From contig NZ_PGCP01000009.1 of the NCBI RefSeq assembly GCF_002812985.1, positions 1 through 64,000 on the forward strand: a DNA stretch of 64,000 bases, read 5' to 3'. The translations under genes were made by a program, and so were the position numbers. Each line of letters starts with the position of its first letter. Positions within the stretch are counted from its first letter, which is position 1. Shown here piece after piece: positions 17,737 to 27,864 of this stretch. This DNA is from Aeromonas lusitana (GTDB taxonomy: Bacteria > Pseudomonadota > Gammaproteobacteria > Enterobacterales > Aeromonadaceae). The notes under the pieces were generated by a model that ran no database searches, was not told where the DNA came from, and worked only from the letters and a program-made list of their open reading frames with translations.

Positions 17737-18945
17737 ATGCGCATCACCACCAACATGATCTATGACCGCAACCTCGCCACCATGAGCAAGGTCAGCGAAC
17801 GCCAGAACACCGCCTACAACCAGCTGATGTCCGGGGACAAGTTCACCCGGGCAGGGGAGGATCCTTCCGGCATGAGCCAGAAGATGGCGCTGACCAAGGA
17901 GATAGATCTGTTCAAGCAGTACAGCGTCAACGGCAGCCTGCTGGAGAACAGCCTGGGGCACGAAGATACAGTACTCACCTCCATCAACACCGCCATGCTC
18001 AGCGCCAAGACCCTGATCCAGAAGGCCAACAGCTCGGCCATGGGTTCAGAGGAGCGCAGCGCCATCGCGAGCGAACTGGAGGGGCTGCAAAAGCAGATGT
18101 TCGATCTGATGAACAGCAAGAACTCCCAGGGGGAGTTCATCTTCGGCGGCAACCAGAGCAAGACCCAGCCCTTCGTCAAGGATGCGAGCGGCAACTATGT
18201 GTTCCAGGGGGACACGGGTCAGCGCAGCATCCAGGTCTCGCCCACCGTGCAGATCCCGGCCAATGACTCCGGTTTCGATCTGTTCGAGATGGTGGCCACC
18301 CGTCGCACCGCCAGCGCTACCAGTGCCAACATCAAGGTAGGGGTCGGGGATCAGGGCAACTTCGAGAGCTTCTATCGCAATAACTACGACTCGTCGCTCG
18401 CCAGCAACTCGTTCACCGTGAGCACCCTGGCGGGCCCGCCGGATACCTACGAGATCAAGGACAGCGGCGGCACCCTGGTGCAAAGCGGCGACTACAGCGC
18501 GGGCAACAAGATTGCCTTCAACGGGCTGGAGCTGACCCTGGATCAACCGGCGGGCGGCGCGGATCAGACCTTTGCGCTCGATGCGCCGAAAAACGACAAC
18601 GTGCTCAACGGCATGTCCGATTTCATCTCGGCCCTGCGGGATCCCAACATCTCGGCGGATGATTTCCAGCTGGCGGTGGCCAATGCCACCACCCACATGG
18701 ACAACGCCAGAACCAAGATAGACAGGGGGCAGGGGGATGTCGGCAGCCGGCTCAACAGCCTGGAGCAGGTGATGAGCTCGAACGATGGCCTCAGTACCCT
18801 GAACCAGCAGGCGCGGGCCAAGGTCTCCGAGGCCGACATGTACGAGGTGATCGCCGCGCTGTCCAAGGAGGATGCCGCCATGAGCGCCTCCCAGCTCGCC
18901 TTTAGCAAGATAAGCAAGCTGACCCTGTTCGACTATATCCGCTGA
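17737..18945 (+). CDS. flgL: Hook-filament junction protein FlgL (HAP3)
   Basis: The 402-residue protein has the flagellin-like N-terminus MRITTNMIYDRNLATMSKVS, with QLMSGDKFTRAGEDPSG, and a C-terminal helix ending FSKISKLTLFDYIR. FlgL is the second junction protein and a FlgN client. It is the last gene of the flgF-flgL unit; a stem-loop follows 21 bases after its stop. Confidence 0.96.
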   Translation: MRITTNMIYDRNLATMSKVSERQNTAYNQLMSGDKFTRAGEDPSGMSQKMALTKEIDLFKQYSVNGSLLENSLGHEDTVLTSINTAMLSAKTLIQKANSSAMGSEERSAIASELEGLQKQMFDLMNSKNSQGEFIFGGNQSKTQPFVKDASGNYVFQGDTGQRSIQVSPTVQIPANDSGFDLFEMVATRRTASATSANIKVGVGDQGNFESFYRNNYDSSLASNSFTVSTLAGPPDTYEIKDSGGTLVQSGDYSAGNKIAFNGLELTLDQPAGGADQTFALDAPKNDNVLNGMSDFISALRDPNISADDFQLAVANATTHMDNARTKIDRGQGDVGSRLNSLEQVMSSNDGLSTLNQQARAKVSEADMYEVIAALSKEDAAMSASQLAFSKISKLTLFDYIR

Positions 18946-18966
18946 TCACTTTCCGTTAACCCTGGT

Positions 18967-18998
18967 GCTCCCCTGCGGGGGAGCCGCTTTCACTTTTG
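18967..18998 (+). terminator. Terminator after flgL
   Basis: GCTCCCC-TGCG-GGGGAGC stem (18967-18984) followed by CGCTTTCACTTTT, a moderate T-rich tail. Confidence 0.65.
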
Positions 18999-19082
18999 AA
19001 TTCTCTCCTCCATCGCGCTCCCATCTGCTCTGCCCCAACCTCCCGCAATTTGTAACAACCCATTACCGGCGATCCATTTGCC

Positions 19083-19111
19083 TTGACTCAGGCCTGCGCC
19101 TCGCCGATGAT
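19083..19111 (+). promoter_or_regulatory. Putative promoter for the mgtE leader
   Basis: TTGACT (19083-19088) and GATGAT (19106-19111) are separated by 17 bases and would start transcription about 30-35 bases before the M-box. Confidence 0.45.
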
Positions 19112-19151
19112 GCCGCCCGCATGGCCCCGGGCCCTGCATATTTCGCAGCAT

Positions 19152-19312
19152 CTCGTTAGGCGAGGCTCCTGCATAAACACAGGCCACTGATCTCACGACG
19201 TCCAGAGACGCCCAAGATCAGGACAGTTTTCATCGGATTAAGGTGTTAACCCAAGTGGCTTCCGGCATGCCGGATACGTTATGCAGTGCTAAAGCTGGTA
19301 CGTGGGGATGAA
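19152..19312 (+). promoter_or_regulatory. M-box (ykoK leader) Mg2+ riboswitch upstream of mgtE
   Basis: The leader has the conserved order of the M-box: GTTAGGCGAGGCTCCT (19155-19170), an ACAGGCCACTG segment (19179-19189), GACGTCCAGAGACGCC (19197-19212), then ATGCAGTGCTAAAGC (19281-19295). It lies 125 bases before mgtE, a Mg2+ transporter gene, the usual partner of this RNA. Downstream stem-loops (ACGCC-GGAC-GGCGT at 19315-19328, and two more up to the mgtE ribosome-binding site) could form the expression platform. The exact end is estimated. Confidence 0.85.
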
Positions 19313-19436
19313 ACACGCCGGACGGCGTCATTTCCTGCCTGTTACTCGTCAATCAAATTGCTGTTTTCTTGCAAACGGCGACCGGTATGACCGGTTGCTC
19401 TCGGGCTCGACCCGGGATCACATGAGGATATCTGTG

Positions 19437-20780
19437 ATGAAGAAAACACACACCCTGCTCAATCGTCATCAACTGCTCGACCTGGCCGCCCTGCAAGGCT
19501 GGCTTGCCCGCAACCTGGATCCGGTACAACGGGCCGACCAGCTGCTGACCCTGCGTCCGGAAGAGCTCAACTGTATCTTCGATACCCTGCCCACCTCCGA
19601 GGGTGCGGCGCTGCTCGTCTCCTTGCCACCGGACTGTGCCGGTCGCCTCTTGCTGCGGCTGCACGCCAGTATCGTCGGCGTGCTGCAAGGGGCCATACCA
19701 CGGCGCGATCTGCTGGGCATCTTGCGCAAGCTCAATGACAGCGATCGCAACACACTGCTCTCCCGCTTCCCCGAGCCGGTACAATCGGGCCTGTACGCCC
19801 TGCTGGACTGGCCGAGTGAGTCGGTGGGCGCCAACATGCGCCACGAGTTTCTCTCCATCCACGAGGGGGAGAGGGTCGACAACGCTAAGCAGCTGATCCA
19901 CGACGCCTGGGACAAGGGCCAGCTGTTCCAGCAGTTGTACGTGGTCAACGGCGATCAGCGTCTGCTCGGCAGCCTCTCCCTCAAGTCCTTGCTCATCGCC
20001 GATCCCCTGCGACCGGTGAGCGAGCTGATGGACCGAGAGGCCGTGCGCATCAACGCCCGGGCGGATCAGGAGCTGGCGGCCCGCCTGCTCATCGATCGCG
20101 ACATCTCGACCCTGCCGGTGGAGGAGCAGGGCAGGCTGGTGGGGGTCTTCCACGTGGACGATGCCGCCGACATCCTGGAACTCGAATCCACCGAGGATGC
20201 CGAGTTGCAAGGGGGCTCATCGCCGCTGGATATACCCTATCTGCAGGCGACCCCCTGGCAGCTGTGGCGCAAACGGGTGGGCTGGCTGCTCATATTGTTC
20301 GTGGCTGAAGCCTATACCGGCACCGTGCTGCGGGCCTTCGAGGAGCAGCTGGAGGCGGCCATCGCCCTGGCCTTCTTCATTCCGCTCTTGATTGGCACAG
20401 GCGGTAACAGCGGCACCCAGATCACCACCACGATCGTGCGTGCCATGGCGGTGGGGGAGGTGAGCATGAAGAACCTCGGCACTGTGCTCAAGAAGGAGCT
20501 CTCCACCGGTCTGCTCATCTCGGTGGCCATCGCCCTGGCGGCCTGGGTACGGGCCTGGAGCCTGGGGGTAGGCCCGGAGATCGGCATGGTCGTGACCCTG
20601 ACCATCATCGCCATCGTGCTCTGGAGCGCCACCGTTGCCTCCGTGATCCCCATGGTGCTGCGCCGCTTCAAGATAGATCCGGCCGTGGTCTCTGCCCCCT
20701 TCATCTCCACCCTGGTGGATGGCACAGGCCTCATCATCTACTTCGAAATAGCCAAGTTGCTGCTGCCGGAGTTGCACTGA
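19437..20780 (+). CDS. mgtE: Magnesium transporter MgtE
   Basis: The 447-residue protein has MgtE order: a cytosolic helical N domain (about 1-125), a pair of CBS domains (about 130-250) and five C-terminal membrane helices. The pore-region motif LIGTGGNSGTQITTT is intact. MgtE is a Mg2+-gated inner-membrane channel. GAGG lies nine bases before ATG 19437; ATG 19422 and upstream frames overlap the leader and have poorer sites. The M-box leader implies expression when Mg2+ is low. Confidence 0.94.
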   Translation: MKKTHTLLNRHQLLDLAALQGWLARNLDPVQRADQLLTLRPEELNCIFDTLPTSEGAALLVSLPPDCAGRLLLRLHASIVGVLQGAIPRRDLLGILRKLNDSDRNTLLSRFPEPVQSGLYALLDWPSESVGANMRHEFLSIHEGERVDNAKQLIHDAWDKGQLFQQLYVVNGDQRLLGSLSLKSLLIADPLRPVSELMDREAVRINARADQELAARLLIDRDISTLPVEEQGRLVGVFHVDDAADILELESTEDAELQGGSSPLDIPYLQATPWQLWRKRVGWLLILFVAEAYTGTVLRAFEEQLEAAIALAFFIPLLIGTGGNSGTQITTTIVRAMAVGEVSMKNLGTVLKKELSTGLLISVAIALAAWVRAWSLGVGPEIGMVVTLTIIAIVLWSATVASVIPMVLRRFKIDPAVVSAPFISTLVDGTGLIIYFEIAKLLLPELH

Positions 20781-20805
20781 GCAGACAATAAAACCCGCGA
20801 TAAAC

Positions 20806-20833
20806 AAAGAGGCAGCCAATGGGCTGCCTCTTT
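20806..20833. terminator. Bidirectional terminator between mgtE and ppx
   Basis: A 12-bp stem (AAAGAGGCAGCC/GGCTGCCTCTTT) with an AATG loop; T-runs flank it on both strands. Confidence 0.9.
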
Positions 20834-20851
20834 TGCATGGGGAAATCGAGC

Positions 20852-22342
20852 TTAGCTCAGTTGAAACAGCAGGGGCCAGCCCTGCTCCTGGCAATAGCGG
20901 TGCTCTTTTTCCAGGTTCTGCATCAGCAGGCGGTTGTCTTCACACCACTCGGTCGGCAAGGTGACCACCAGCTGATCCCCGGCCGCCAGCACATTGAGCG
21001 GCGGCAGCAGGTTGTCCTGACGTCTGTGATGGGCCGCCACCGCGAGGCGCAGGATGCGGATGCAGCGCAGCACCGTCTGCTCGTCGTGGTTGGGCAGGGC
21101 GGGCAGCTCCGAGAGCTTGAGCCCCTTGCGCTGGAAGCGCACCAGGGCCGCCAGCAGGGCCTGATCGTCCTGGTTGAAACCGGGCAGGTCGGTGTTTTGC
21201 AAGATGTAGGCGGAGTGTTTGTGGATGCCGCTGTAGTTGATGGCAAGGCCAATCTCGTGCAGCCGCGCCGCCCAGCCGAGGATGGCGCGGTAGGGCTCGA
21301 TGGGCATCTGCCAGGGATCGCTCAGGGCATCGAACAATGAGAGCACGCTCTGCTCGACCCGGGCCGCCTGACGCTTGTCGATGCGATAGTGGCTGATGAG
21401 GGCAAGGGCGGTGCGCTCGCGGATGTCGTGATGCTGCAGCCGCTCCTCGAACTCGTACAGCAGGCCTTCGCGCAGGGCGCCGTCAGAGTACTCCATCCGC
21501 TCGATGGGCAGGGAGGTGAAGAGGCCGAGCAGGATGGCGACCGCGGCGGCGAACACCCCCTGGCGCTCCTCGGTCAGACCCGCGAGTTTGAGCTGATCGA
21601 CCTTCTTGTGTTTGAGCATCTCGGCTTTGAGGCGCTCCAGCCCTGCCAGCGTGATGCTGCCGTCGGTCCACTCTTCCCCCTGCAATACATCGCGCACGGT
21701 GCGAATGGAGCCAGAGCTGCCGAGGCAGCTCTGCCAGCCGAGCTTGCGGTACTGGTTGACGATGGGGGCGAGCTGGTGCTGCGCCTCCAGCACGGCGTTG
21801 TTGAAGGCTTTCTCGCCGAGCTTGCCGTTGGCAAAGAAGCTCTGGGTGAAGCTGACGCAGCCCATCTTGCGGCTGGTGAGGGCCTTGTGGTCGAACCCCT
21901 CGCCGATGATGAGTTCGGTGCTGCCACCGCCTATGTCCACCACCAGCACCTGGCCTTCGATATGCTGGGTGTGCGCCACCCCCTGATAGATGAGGCGAGC
22001 CTCTTCCTGGCCGCTGATGATCTCGACCGGGTGATTGAGCACCTGGGCCGCCTCGCGCACGAACTCACGGGCGTTGCTGGCGCGGCGCAGGGTGTAGGTG
22101 CCGGCGATGCGGATCTGATCCGGCTTGATGTTGGTGAGGCGCTCGGCGAACAGGCCAAGGCAGTCGAGGCCGCGGGCCATGGCCTCCTCGGACATGCGGC
22201 GCTGCTCGTCCATCCCCTCCGCCAGCCGGACCCGCTCCTTGATGCGATCGACGATCTGCATCCGCCCCTCGGCGAGGCGTGCTATGACCATGTGAAAGCT
22301 GTTCGAGCCCAGGTCGACAGCGGCGTACAGACTATTGTCCAT
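20852..22342 (-). CDS. ppx: Exopolyphosphatase Ppx
   Basis: The 496-residue protein is a Ppx/GppA ASKHA-fold hydrolase: [15 protein letters not shown] at the N-terminus (phosphate-1 loop) and [16 protein letters not shown] near residues 130-146 (phosphate-2 loop), with an HD-like helical C-terminal part. It removes terminal phosphates from polyphosphate. The length favours Ppx, and the gene overlaps the end of ppk by 11 bases, so synthesis and degradation of polyphosphate are encoded together. Confidence 0.93.
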   Translation of the reverse strand: MDNSLYAAVDLGSNSFHMVIARLAEGRMQIVDRIKERVRLAEGMDEQRRMSEEAMARGLDCLGLFAERLTNIKPDQIRIAGTYTLRRASNAREFVREAAQVLNHPVEIISGQEEARLIYQGVAHTQHIEGQVLVVDIGGGSTELIIGEGFDHKALTSRKMGCVSFTQSFFANGKLGEKAFNNAVLEAQHQLAPIVNQYRKLGWQSCLGSSGSIRTVRDVLQGEEWTDGSITLAGLERLKAEMLKHKKVDQLKLAGLTEERQGVFAAAVAILLGLFTSLPIERMEYSDGALREGLLYEFEERLQHHDIRERTALALISHYRIDKRQAARVEQSVLSLFDALSDPWQMPIEPYRAILGWAARLHEIGLAINYSGIHKHSAYILQNTDLPGFNQDDQALLAALVRFQRKGLKLSELPALPNHDEQTVLRCIRILRLAVAAHHRRQDNLLPPLNVLAAGDQLVVTLPTEWCEDNRLLMQNLEKEHRYCQEQGWPLLFQLS

Positions 22343-24401
22343 GGTTTGACTCTATGCGTTTGAGATAATCGTAAATCGCGACCTGAGAACGAACCTTGCG
22401 GCGGTTGCCCCGCTTCACGTATTCGTTGCTCTGATCTGCATCGATGACCCTTGCCTTGCAGGTGTCGCTCAGCTGCAACTGGAGGATATCCAGGATGCGC
22501 TGCTTGAGGCGCTCGTCGTAGATGGGGGTGCCCACCTCGATCCGGCCGTCGATATTGCGGCTCATCCAGTCGGCGCTGGAGATGAACAGCTGGGGGTTGC
22601 CCTTGTTGTGGAACACCATGACCCGCGGGTGCTCGAGGAAGCGGTCTATGATACTGATGACCTGGATATTCTCGCTCAGGCCCGGCACCCCGGGACGTAG
22701 GGCGCACATGCCGCGGATGATCATCTGGATGGGCACCCCCGCCTGACCGGCGGCGTAGAGCCGGTTGATGAGATCCCTGTCTACCAGGTTGTTGATCTTG
22801 AGGGTGATGCCGCTCGGTTGCCCCGCCTTGGCATTGGCTAGCTCGTTGTCGATGAGGCGATAGAGCTGACGGCGGCTGTTGATGGGGGAGACCAGCAGGT
22901 GGTTGAACTTGTAGCGCCGGTAGGGGTACTCGATGTATTCGAACACTCCCTCCACCTCGGCGGTGATGTCCGGATGGCGGGTCAGCAGGGAGAAGTCGGT
23001 GTAGATCTTGGCGGTCTTCTCATTGAAGTTGCCGGTGCCGATATGGGCGTAGCGCACCGCCTCGCCATGTTCGTGGCGGGTAATGAGACAGAGCTTGGAG
23101 TGGATCTTGAGGCTCGGCACCCCGAACACCACCTTGACCCCCGCATCGGTCAGTATGTTGGCCCAGTCGATGTTGGCCGCCTCATCGAAGCGGGCGCGCA
23201 GCTCCACCACCACAGTCACCTTCTTGCCGTTGTTGGCGGCGTCGATCAGGGAGTGAATGATGCGCGACTTCTTGGCGACCCGGTAAATATTGATGCGAAT
23301 GGCGCTCACTGCCGGATCAAACGCTGCCTGACGCACCAATTCCGTGAAGTGATGGAACTTGTGATAGGGGTAATACAGCAGAATATCCTGCTTGGTGATG
23401 GCGTCGAAGGCGTTGACGAAGCCGTCGAAGTCGTGGCAATCGAGGGCCGGCAGCTTGGGGTTTTCCAGATAGTCCCGGCCCACGTTGGGGAAGCCGATGA
23501 AATCCTTGAAGTTGTGATAACGACCGCCGGGCATGATGGCGTCGTATGAGCTTATCTGCAGCTTGAGCTTCAAGAAGCTAATCATGGCGGCGGGCATCTC
23601 CCGCTCGTAGACGAAACGCACCGGCATGGCGGTGAGACGCTGCTTCAAGCCGTCACTCATCTTGTCCACCAGGCTGAGGTCCAGCTGGTCGGAGAGATCG
23701 TATTCCGCGTCCCGGGTCAGTTTGACCGCGTAGGCCGCGATCTCGTCGTAGTCGAAGAAGCCCTTGAAGATCTCGTCCAGACAGAAGCGGATGACGTTGT
23801 CGAGGATGATGATCTGCTTCTTGCGGCGGGTGCCCTCCGGCGGCAGCTGGAAGAAGCGGGGCAGATCGTCGGTCGGCACCTCCACCAGGGCGTACTGGAT
23901 CACCTGGCCGGCTTTTTTCATCTCGATGGCGAGGTAGGTGTGCTCGTCTTTCAAGAACTTGACCGGGTTCACCTCCTTGTTCAGCAAGATGGGGATGATG
24001 TGGCGCAGCACCTTCTCCTTGAAGAAGACCCGCAGCCACTGCTGAATCGCCTCGGAGAGCTGGTTCTCGTTGACCAGGAAGATGTTGTGACGGGCCAGCG
24101 CTATCAGCAGCTCCTTGTAGGTGTTGTCGAACGCTTCCCCGAGCGCCATCACCTTCTGCTGGATGGCGCGCAGCAATACTTTGGCCTCGTCGTCGCCCCC
24201 GTGCACTTCGTTGATGAGGATGCGGCGCTTGACGTCCGAGACCCGCACCTTGAAGAACTCGTCCTGATTGGAGGAGAAGATCCCGAGGAAGCGGACCCGC
24301 TCGATGAGCGGGACCGTCTTGTCCATTGCCTCTTGCAACACCCGTTCATTGAATGAGAGCCAACTCAGCTCTTTCTCTTCATACTGCTTGTCGGTGCTCA
24401 T
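22332..24401 (-). CDS. ppk: Polyphosphate kinase Ppk1
   Basis: The 689-residue protein has the Ppk1 order of N, head, C1 and C2 domains. It starts [20 protein letters not shown], has [17 protein letters not shown] with the histidine expected to be autophosphorylated, and [15 protein letters not shown] after it; length equals E. coli Ppk (688). It makes polyphosphate from ATP at the inner membrane. It is first in ppk-ppx and lies behind a Pho box, pointing to PhoB induction in phosphate starvation. Confidence 0.97.
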   Translation of the reverse strand: MSTDKQYEEKELSWLSFNERVLQEAMDKTVPLIERVRFLGIFSSNQDEFFKVRVSDVKRRILINEVHGGDDEAKVLLRAIQQKVMALGEAFDNTYKELLIALARHNIFLVNENQLSEAIQQWLRVFFKEKVLRHIIPILLNKEVNPVKFLKDEHTYLAIEMKKAGQVIQYALVEVPTDDLPRFFQLPPEGTRRKKQIIILDNVIRFCLDEIFKGFFDYDEIAAYAVKLTRDAEYDLSDQLDLSLVDKMSDGLKQRLTAMPVRFVYEREMPAAMISFLKLKLQISSYDAIMPGGRYHNFKDFIGFPNVGRDYLENPKLPALDCHDFDGFVNAFDAITKQDILLYYPYHKFHHFTELVRQAAFDPAVSAIRINIYRVAKKSRIIHSLIDAANNGKKVTVVVELRARFDEAANIDWANILTDAGVKVVFGVPSLKIHSKLCLITRHEHGEAVRYAHIGTGNFNEKTAKIYTDFSLLTRHPDITAEVEGVFEYIEYPYRRYKFNHLLVSPINSRRQLYRLIDNELANAKAGQPSGITLKINNLVDRDLINRLYAAGQAGVPIQMIIRGMCALRPGVPGLSENIQVISIIDRFLEHPRVMVFHNKGNPQLFISSADWMSRNIDGRIEVGTPIYDERLKQRILDILQLQLSDTCKARVIDADQSNEYVKRGNRRKVRSQVAIYDYLKRIESNHGQ

Positions 24402-24437
24402 GTGGTGCCTCTGTGATCAGGTTGCGTCTGCGCGGCA

Positions 24438-24471
24438 GTTATGGGGTCAAACCATGACAAATTTATGACAA
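24438..24471 (-). promoter_or_regulatory. Pho box and -10 element of ppk-ppx
   Basis: On the minus strand, TTGTCATAAATTTGTCAT (24454-24471) matches 16 of 18 bases of the PhoB box consensus. After 10 bases comes CATAAC (24438-24443) at the -10 position. The arrangement replaces a -35 element, as in PhoB-activated promoters. Confidence 0.88.
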
Positions 24472-24477
24472 CCGGCG

Positions 24478-24990
24478 CTATTCGGTGAGGTCTTGATCGA
24501 TGTCGACCACCAGATCATCGGAGAGGGACTCCAGCGCCTGGATGAGGTCATCCAGCTCGAGCTGGGGCGGCAGGGCGACCAGGGCATGGGCGTAGAAGAG
24601 GGGGGCGCCGGAGTGGGGCGCGGGCTCGCAGCCGGTGGTGAGATCGGCCACGTTGATGTTGAGCTGACGCAAGATGCTGGCGACTTCGTGGACGATACCG
24701 GGTCTGTCGTTGCCGGTGACGCTCAGCATCACCTGGCGGGCAGGCTCTGGGCTGAGCTGGCCTTCGGCGAAGCTGACGGTGAGGCCGGGCAGCATCACCA
24801 GCGCCTCGCACAGGCTGCGGTAGTGCTCATCGGGGACGCTCACATGCAGGATGCCGGCAAATTGTCCCGCCAGCTCGCTCATGGAGCTGGCCAGCCAGTT
24901 GCCCTGCTCGCGACTGATGGTATCTGCCAGACTCTCGACGATACCGGGTTTGTCTGCCCCTATCACGGTGACGACCAATTGCTTTTGCAT
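24478..24990 (-). CDS. gcvR: GcvR-like ACT-domain regulator
   Basis: The 170-residue protein has two ACT domains, one starting QLVVTVIGADKPGIVESLAD and one VMLSVTGNDRPGIVHEVASI. This matches GcvR, which in E. coli binds GcvA to repress the glycine cleavage operon when glycine is scarce. It has no DNA-binding domain of its own. AGGAG precedes ATG 24990. No gcv genes are in the window, so the target is inferred from the family. Confidence 0.82.
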   Translation of the reverse strand: MQKQLVVTVIGADKPGIVESLADTISREQGNWLASSMSELAGQFAGILHVSVPDEHYRSLCEALVMLPGLTVSFAEGQLSPEPARQVMLSVTGNDRPGIVHEVASILRQLNINVADLTTGCEPAPHSGAPLFYAHALVALPPQLELDDLIQALESLSDDLVVDIDQDLTE

Positions 24991-25199
24991 CCTGCTCTCC
25001 TTTGAATGAGTTCCACCTGCATTGTGCCTGCTGTGACAGGCCATATGAAGCCCCGCCTCGCGCAAATATAGTGAAAAAACAGGGATCACAGGGCATGTGC
25101 CCCTTTCTGCGCTGCCTGACTTGGATTCCCCGTGGTAGAGTGACGCCCCTTCGTTGTGTTTGATGAACTGGAACTCTGTTGTGAACGGGATCTGCGCTT

Positions 25200-26075
25200 A
25201 TGAATAGCCTTGTCGTATCGGGATTGGTGTTGTTGGTGCTTCTGCTGCTGGCGATCGTCTGGAGCAGAGGCAAGAAGGGGAAGAGCTTGCCCTATGATCT
25301 GCAGGAGACCCTGTTCAGTCCGGCCGAGCGCTCCTTCCTCGGGGTGCTGGATCTAGCGGTCGGTGACAAGGCGCGGGTCTTCGCCAAGGTGCGGGTCGCG
25401 GATGTGCTGACGCCCGAGGCGCGCATGGGCAAGAGCAAGTGGCAGCAGGCCTTCAACAAGATCAGTGCCAAGCATTTTGACTACCTGCTCTGCCATCCGG
25501 CGGATCTCTCCTTCCTCTGTGCGGTCGAGCTCGATGACAGCTCCCACCGCCACCAGAAGCGCAAGGCGCGGGATCTGTTCCTGAAAGAGGCCTGTGACAG
25601 TGCCGGTCTCCCCCTGCTGCAGATCCCGGCCAGCAGCCACTACCAGGTGGAAGAGCTGCGCGAGCAGCTGCTGCCGCTGCTCTCCAAGACGACGGCCCCG
25701 GTCGAGGATCTGCTGCCCGGTGAGCGCCGCGAGCCCACCTTCAGCCCCTTGCTGCTCGACGGTGTGGACTTGAGTGAAAACCACCACGCCGGCCAGCCTC
25801 CCGCCAGCCCCTTGCCGAAGGTCGCTGAGCCTGTGCTGAATGAGCCTCAGTCCGCGCTGAGTGAACTCGGGCCCATGCTGGCGGGCAACCTGTTCCTGGA
25901 TGAGGACGACGAGGAAGAGGAGGCCCCCGCGGCCTTGCCTCATTGCCCCCGCTGTGACGCGCCCCTGGTGGAGCGTGAAGCCAAGAAGGGCCCCCATGTG
26001 GGTCGACTGTTCCTGGCCTGCAGCCGTTTCCCCGAGTGCCGCTACGCCGCTCCCCACGGCCAGGTCAAACACTGA
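25200..26075 (+). CDS. Membrane-anchored DUF2726 protein with topoisomerase-type zinc ribbon
   Basis: The 291-residue protein starts with one membrane helix (about 5-21, VVSGLVLLVLLLLAIVW), then a DUF2726 domain (about 35-160) with FDYLLCHPADLSFLCAVELD followed by HRHQKRKARD, a pattern reminiscent of restriction-nuclease-like folds. An acidic linker (LDEDDEEEEAP) follows, then a four-cysteine ribbon (CPRCD...CSRFPECRY) like those at the end of topoisomerase I. This suggests a nucleic-acid-related role at the membrane, but no function is established here. It appears to be monocistronic with a terminator hairpin. Confidence 0.8.
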   Translation: MNSLVVSGLVLLVLLLLAIVWSRGKKGKSLPYDLQETLFSPAERSFLGVLDLAVGDKARVFAKVRVADVLTPEARMGKSKWQQAFNKISAKHFDYLLCHPADLSFLCAVELDDSSHRHQKRKARDLFLKEACDSAGLPLLQIPASSHYQVEELREQLLPLLSKTTAPVEDLLPGERREPTFSPLLLDGVDLSENHHAGQPPASPLPKVAEPVLNEPQSALSELGPMLAGNLFLDEDDEEEEAPAALPHCPRCDAPLVEREAKKGPHVGRLFLACSRFPECRYAAPHGQVKH

Positions 26076-26080
26076 GCCCT

Positions 26081-26115
26081 GTTTGGCTTCGGCTTCGGCC
26101 GGAGCCAAACCCTCC
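26081..26115 (+). terminator. Terminator after the DUF2726 gene
   Basis: A 13-bp stem with one G-U pair (GTTTGGCTTCGGC / GCCGGAGCCAAAC, loop TTCG) followed by a C/T-rich tail. Confidence 0.7.
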
Positions 26116-26340
26116 CTCTTTCTGCTACATTTTCTGCTGCTCCCTGTGATCCGCCGCTGCCCGATCCCATGACAAACGTTGTCCTCTGTGATCCCGATCG
26201 CGCGGCGGTGCACGGGGCGCGACAAGTTTTGACAAAGCGCCAGAATTTTGGCACTTTGTGCACCCTGTGAAGGTGCGTGGCTATTTCCCATAAGCACTAA
26301 AAAACAATAACTTGGCGTCAGGTGTGTAAGAGGGATGAGT

Positions 26341-27759
26341 ATGATGGCGATGGGGGTATTGGTAGTCGATGCCGATGAACAGCGACGTCAGCAACTGGGG
26401 ACTGTGCTCTCCTTCATGGGGATCCCCTGGCAGGAAGTAGCAGAAACCGAGCTCGACATGGCGATCGAGTCCTCAGGTCCCTTGCAAGGGATCCTGGCGG
26501 GCGAACTGCTGGAGCGCCCCCTGGGCGAGCTGCTCGGTGCCTTCCCCCGCATCCCGTTCCTCTCCCTGACCGAGGCGAGCCACCCGAACAGCAACTTCAT
26601 CGGTAGCAGCGACGATCCCCTCAACTACGAGTCCCTCACCCGGCATCTGCATTTCTGTCAGGCCTTCATCTCCTTGCACCCGCGCCAGCAGCTCCATGAC
26701 AAGGGTCAGACCCTGTTGCGGCTGTTGGTGGGCAAGGGCAGAGGTATTCAGGAGGTGCGCCGTCTCATCGGCCAGGTGGCGGAGACCGACGCCAACGTGC
26801 TGATCCTGGGGGAATCCGGGACCGGCAAGGAGGTGGTGGCCCGCGCCATCCATGAACTCTCTTCCCGAAGCCAGGGCCCCTTCGTGCCCATCAACTGCGG
26901 CGCCATTCCGGCAGAACTGCTGGAGAGCGAGCTGTTTGGCCACGAGAAAGGGGCCTTCACCGGCGCCATCGCCGCCCGTCGCGGCCGCTTCGAGCTGGCT
27001 CAGGGCGGCACCCTGTTCCTCGACGAGATAGGCGACATGCCGCTACCCATGCAGGTCAAGCTGCTGCGGGTACTGCAGGAGCGCCTGTTTGACCGGGTCG
27101 GGGGAGGCAAGCCGGTACAGGCCGATGTGCGCGTCATCGCCGCGACCCATCGAGATCTGGAAGCGATGATCCGCACCCAGGGATTTCGCGAAGATCTCTA
27201 CTATCGCCTCAACGTCTTCCCCATCGAAACGCCGCCCCTGCGCGAGCGTGCCGATGACATTCCCCTGCTGCTGCAGGAGCTGCTAAATCGCCACGCCGAG
27301 CAGCATAGGGGCATCATCCGCCTGACCCAGCGCGCCATGGAATCCCTGATGCAGTACCCCTGGCCCGGCAATGTGCGTGAGCTGTCAAACCTCATCGAGC
27401 GGCTGCTCATCCTCTATCCGAACCAGATAGTCGACGTGGCGGACCTGCCGAGCCGCTACCGCCTGCTGCCCTGCGAGCCACGGGATGAGCGCCTCACCGA
27501 GTTGGACGAGCGCGATGCTCTGGCCGCCGTGTTCCAGAGCCCCCCCGAGCTGGACGCCGTCGCCGTGCCGCTGCCCATGCAGCTGCCTCAGGAGGGGGTC
27601 AATCTCAAGGAGATGCTGGCCGACCTCGAAGTGGAGCTGATCCGTCAGGCCCTGGAGTCCCAGGACGGGGTGGTGGCCCGCGCCGCCGACCTGCTCAGCA
27701 TGCGCCGCACTACCCTGGTGGAGAAGATGAAAAAATACGGCATGAGCAAGGAGACCTGA
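26341..27759 (+). CDS. flrA: Flagellar master regulator FlrA (sigma-54 activator)
   Basis: The protein of about 472 residues has an N-terminal FleQ-type receiver-like domain, a central AAA+ domain with Walker A GESGTGKE, the sigma-54 contact motif GAFTGA and Walker [13 protein letters not shown], and a C-terminal Fis-type helix-turn-helix ([20 protein letters not shown]). The N-terminal domain is not a normal receiver, as in FlrA/FleQ. It should switch on flrBC and other early polar flagellar genes. The ribosome-binding site AAGAGGG (26328-26334) touches an ATG at 26335, so ATG 26341 or 26344 is better spaced. Confidence 0.92.
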   Translation: MMAMGVLVVDADEQRRQQLGTVLSFMGIPWQEVAETELDMAIESSGPLQGILAGELLERPLGELLGAFPRIPFLSLTEASHPNSNFIGSSDDPLNYESLTRHLHFCQAFISLHPRQQLHDKGQTLLRLLVGKGRGIQEVRRLIGQVAETDANVLILGESGTGKEVVARAIHELSSRSQGPFVPINCGAIPAELLESELFGHEKGAFTGAIAARRGRFELAQGGTLFLDEIGDMPLPMQVKLLRVLQERLFDRVGGGKPVQADVRVIAATHRDLEAMIRTQGFREDLYYRLNVFPIETPPLRERADDIPLLLQELLNRHAEQHRGIIRLTQRAMESLMQYPWPGNVRELSNLIERLLILYPNQIVDVADLPSRYRLLPCEPRDERLTELDERDALAAVFQSPPELDAVAVPLPMQLPQEGVNLKEMLADLEVELIRQALESQDGVVARAADLLSMRRTTLVEKMKKYGMSKET

Positions 27760-27813
27760 GGTCAAGGCTTTGACGCAAGTTCTCAACCAATTGATATATA
27801 GGCGTTATTTTAC

Positions 27814-27829
27814 TGGCATGGAAATTGAA
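27814..27829 (+). promoter_or_regulatory. Candidate sigma-54 promoter for flrBC
   Basis: TGGCATGGAAATTGAA keeps TGGCAT and TTG at the right distance, but the -12 GC reads GA. Its location between flrA and flrB, and FlrA-dependence of flrBC in vibrios, support it. Confidence 0.55.
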
Positions 27830-27830
27830 T

Positions 27831-27863
27831 AACCTGATCCCAAACCCAGTTTGAGGTCAGGTT
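27831..27863 (+). promoter_or_regulatory. Hairpin covering the flrB ribosome-binding site
   Basis: AACCTGA (27831-27837) pairs with TCAGGTT (27857-27863), and the stem continues inward to AAAC/GTTT with one C-A mismatch and one T-G pair, giving about 14 pairs around a 3-base loop. The GAGG (27853-27856) before the flrB ATG is inside the 3' arm. Confidence 0.7.
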
Positions 27864-27864
27864 T

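Noticed and set aside
26250-26270. Sigma-54 promoter before flrA (TGGCACTTTGTGCA)
   Set aside because: GG and GC are separated by only 8 bases instead of 10. FlrA genes are normally sigma-70 dependent, and TTGACA at 26229 is a more likely start of such a promoter.
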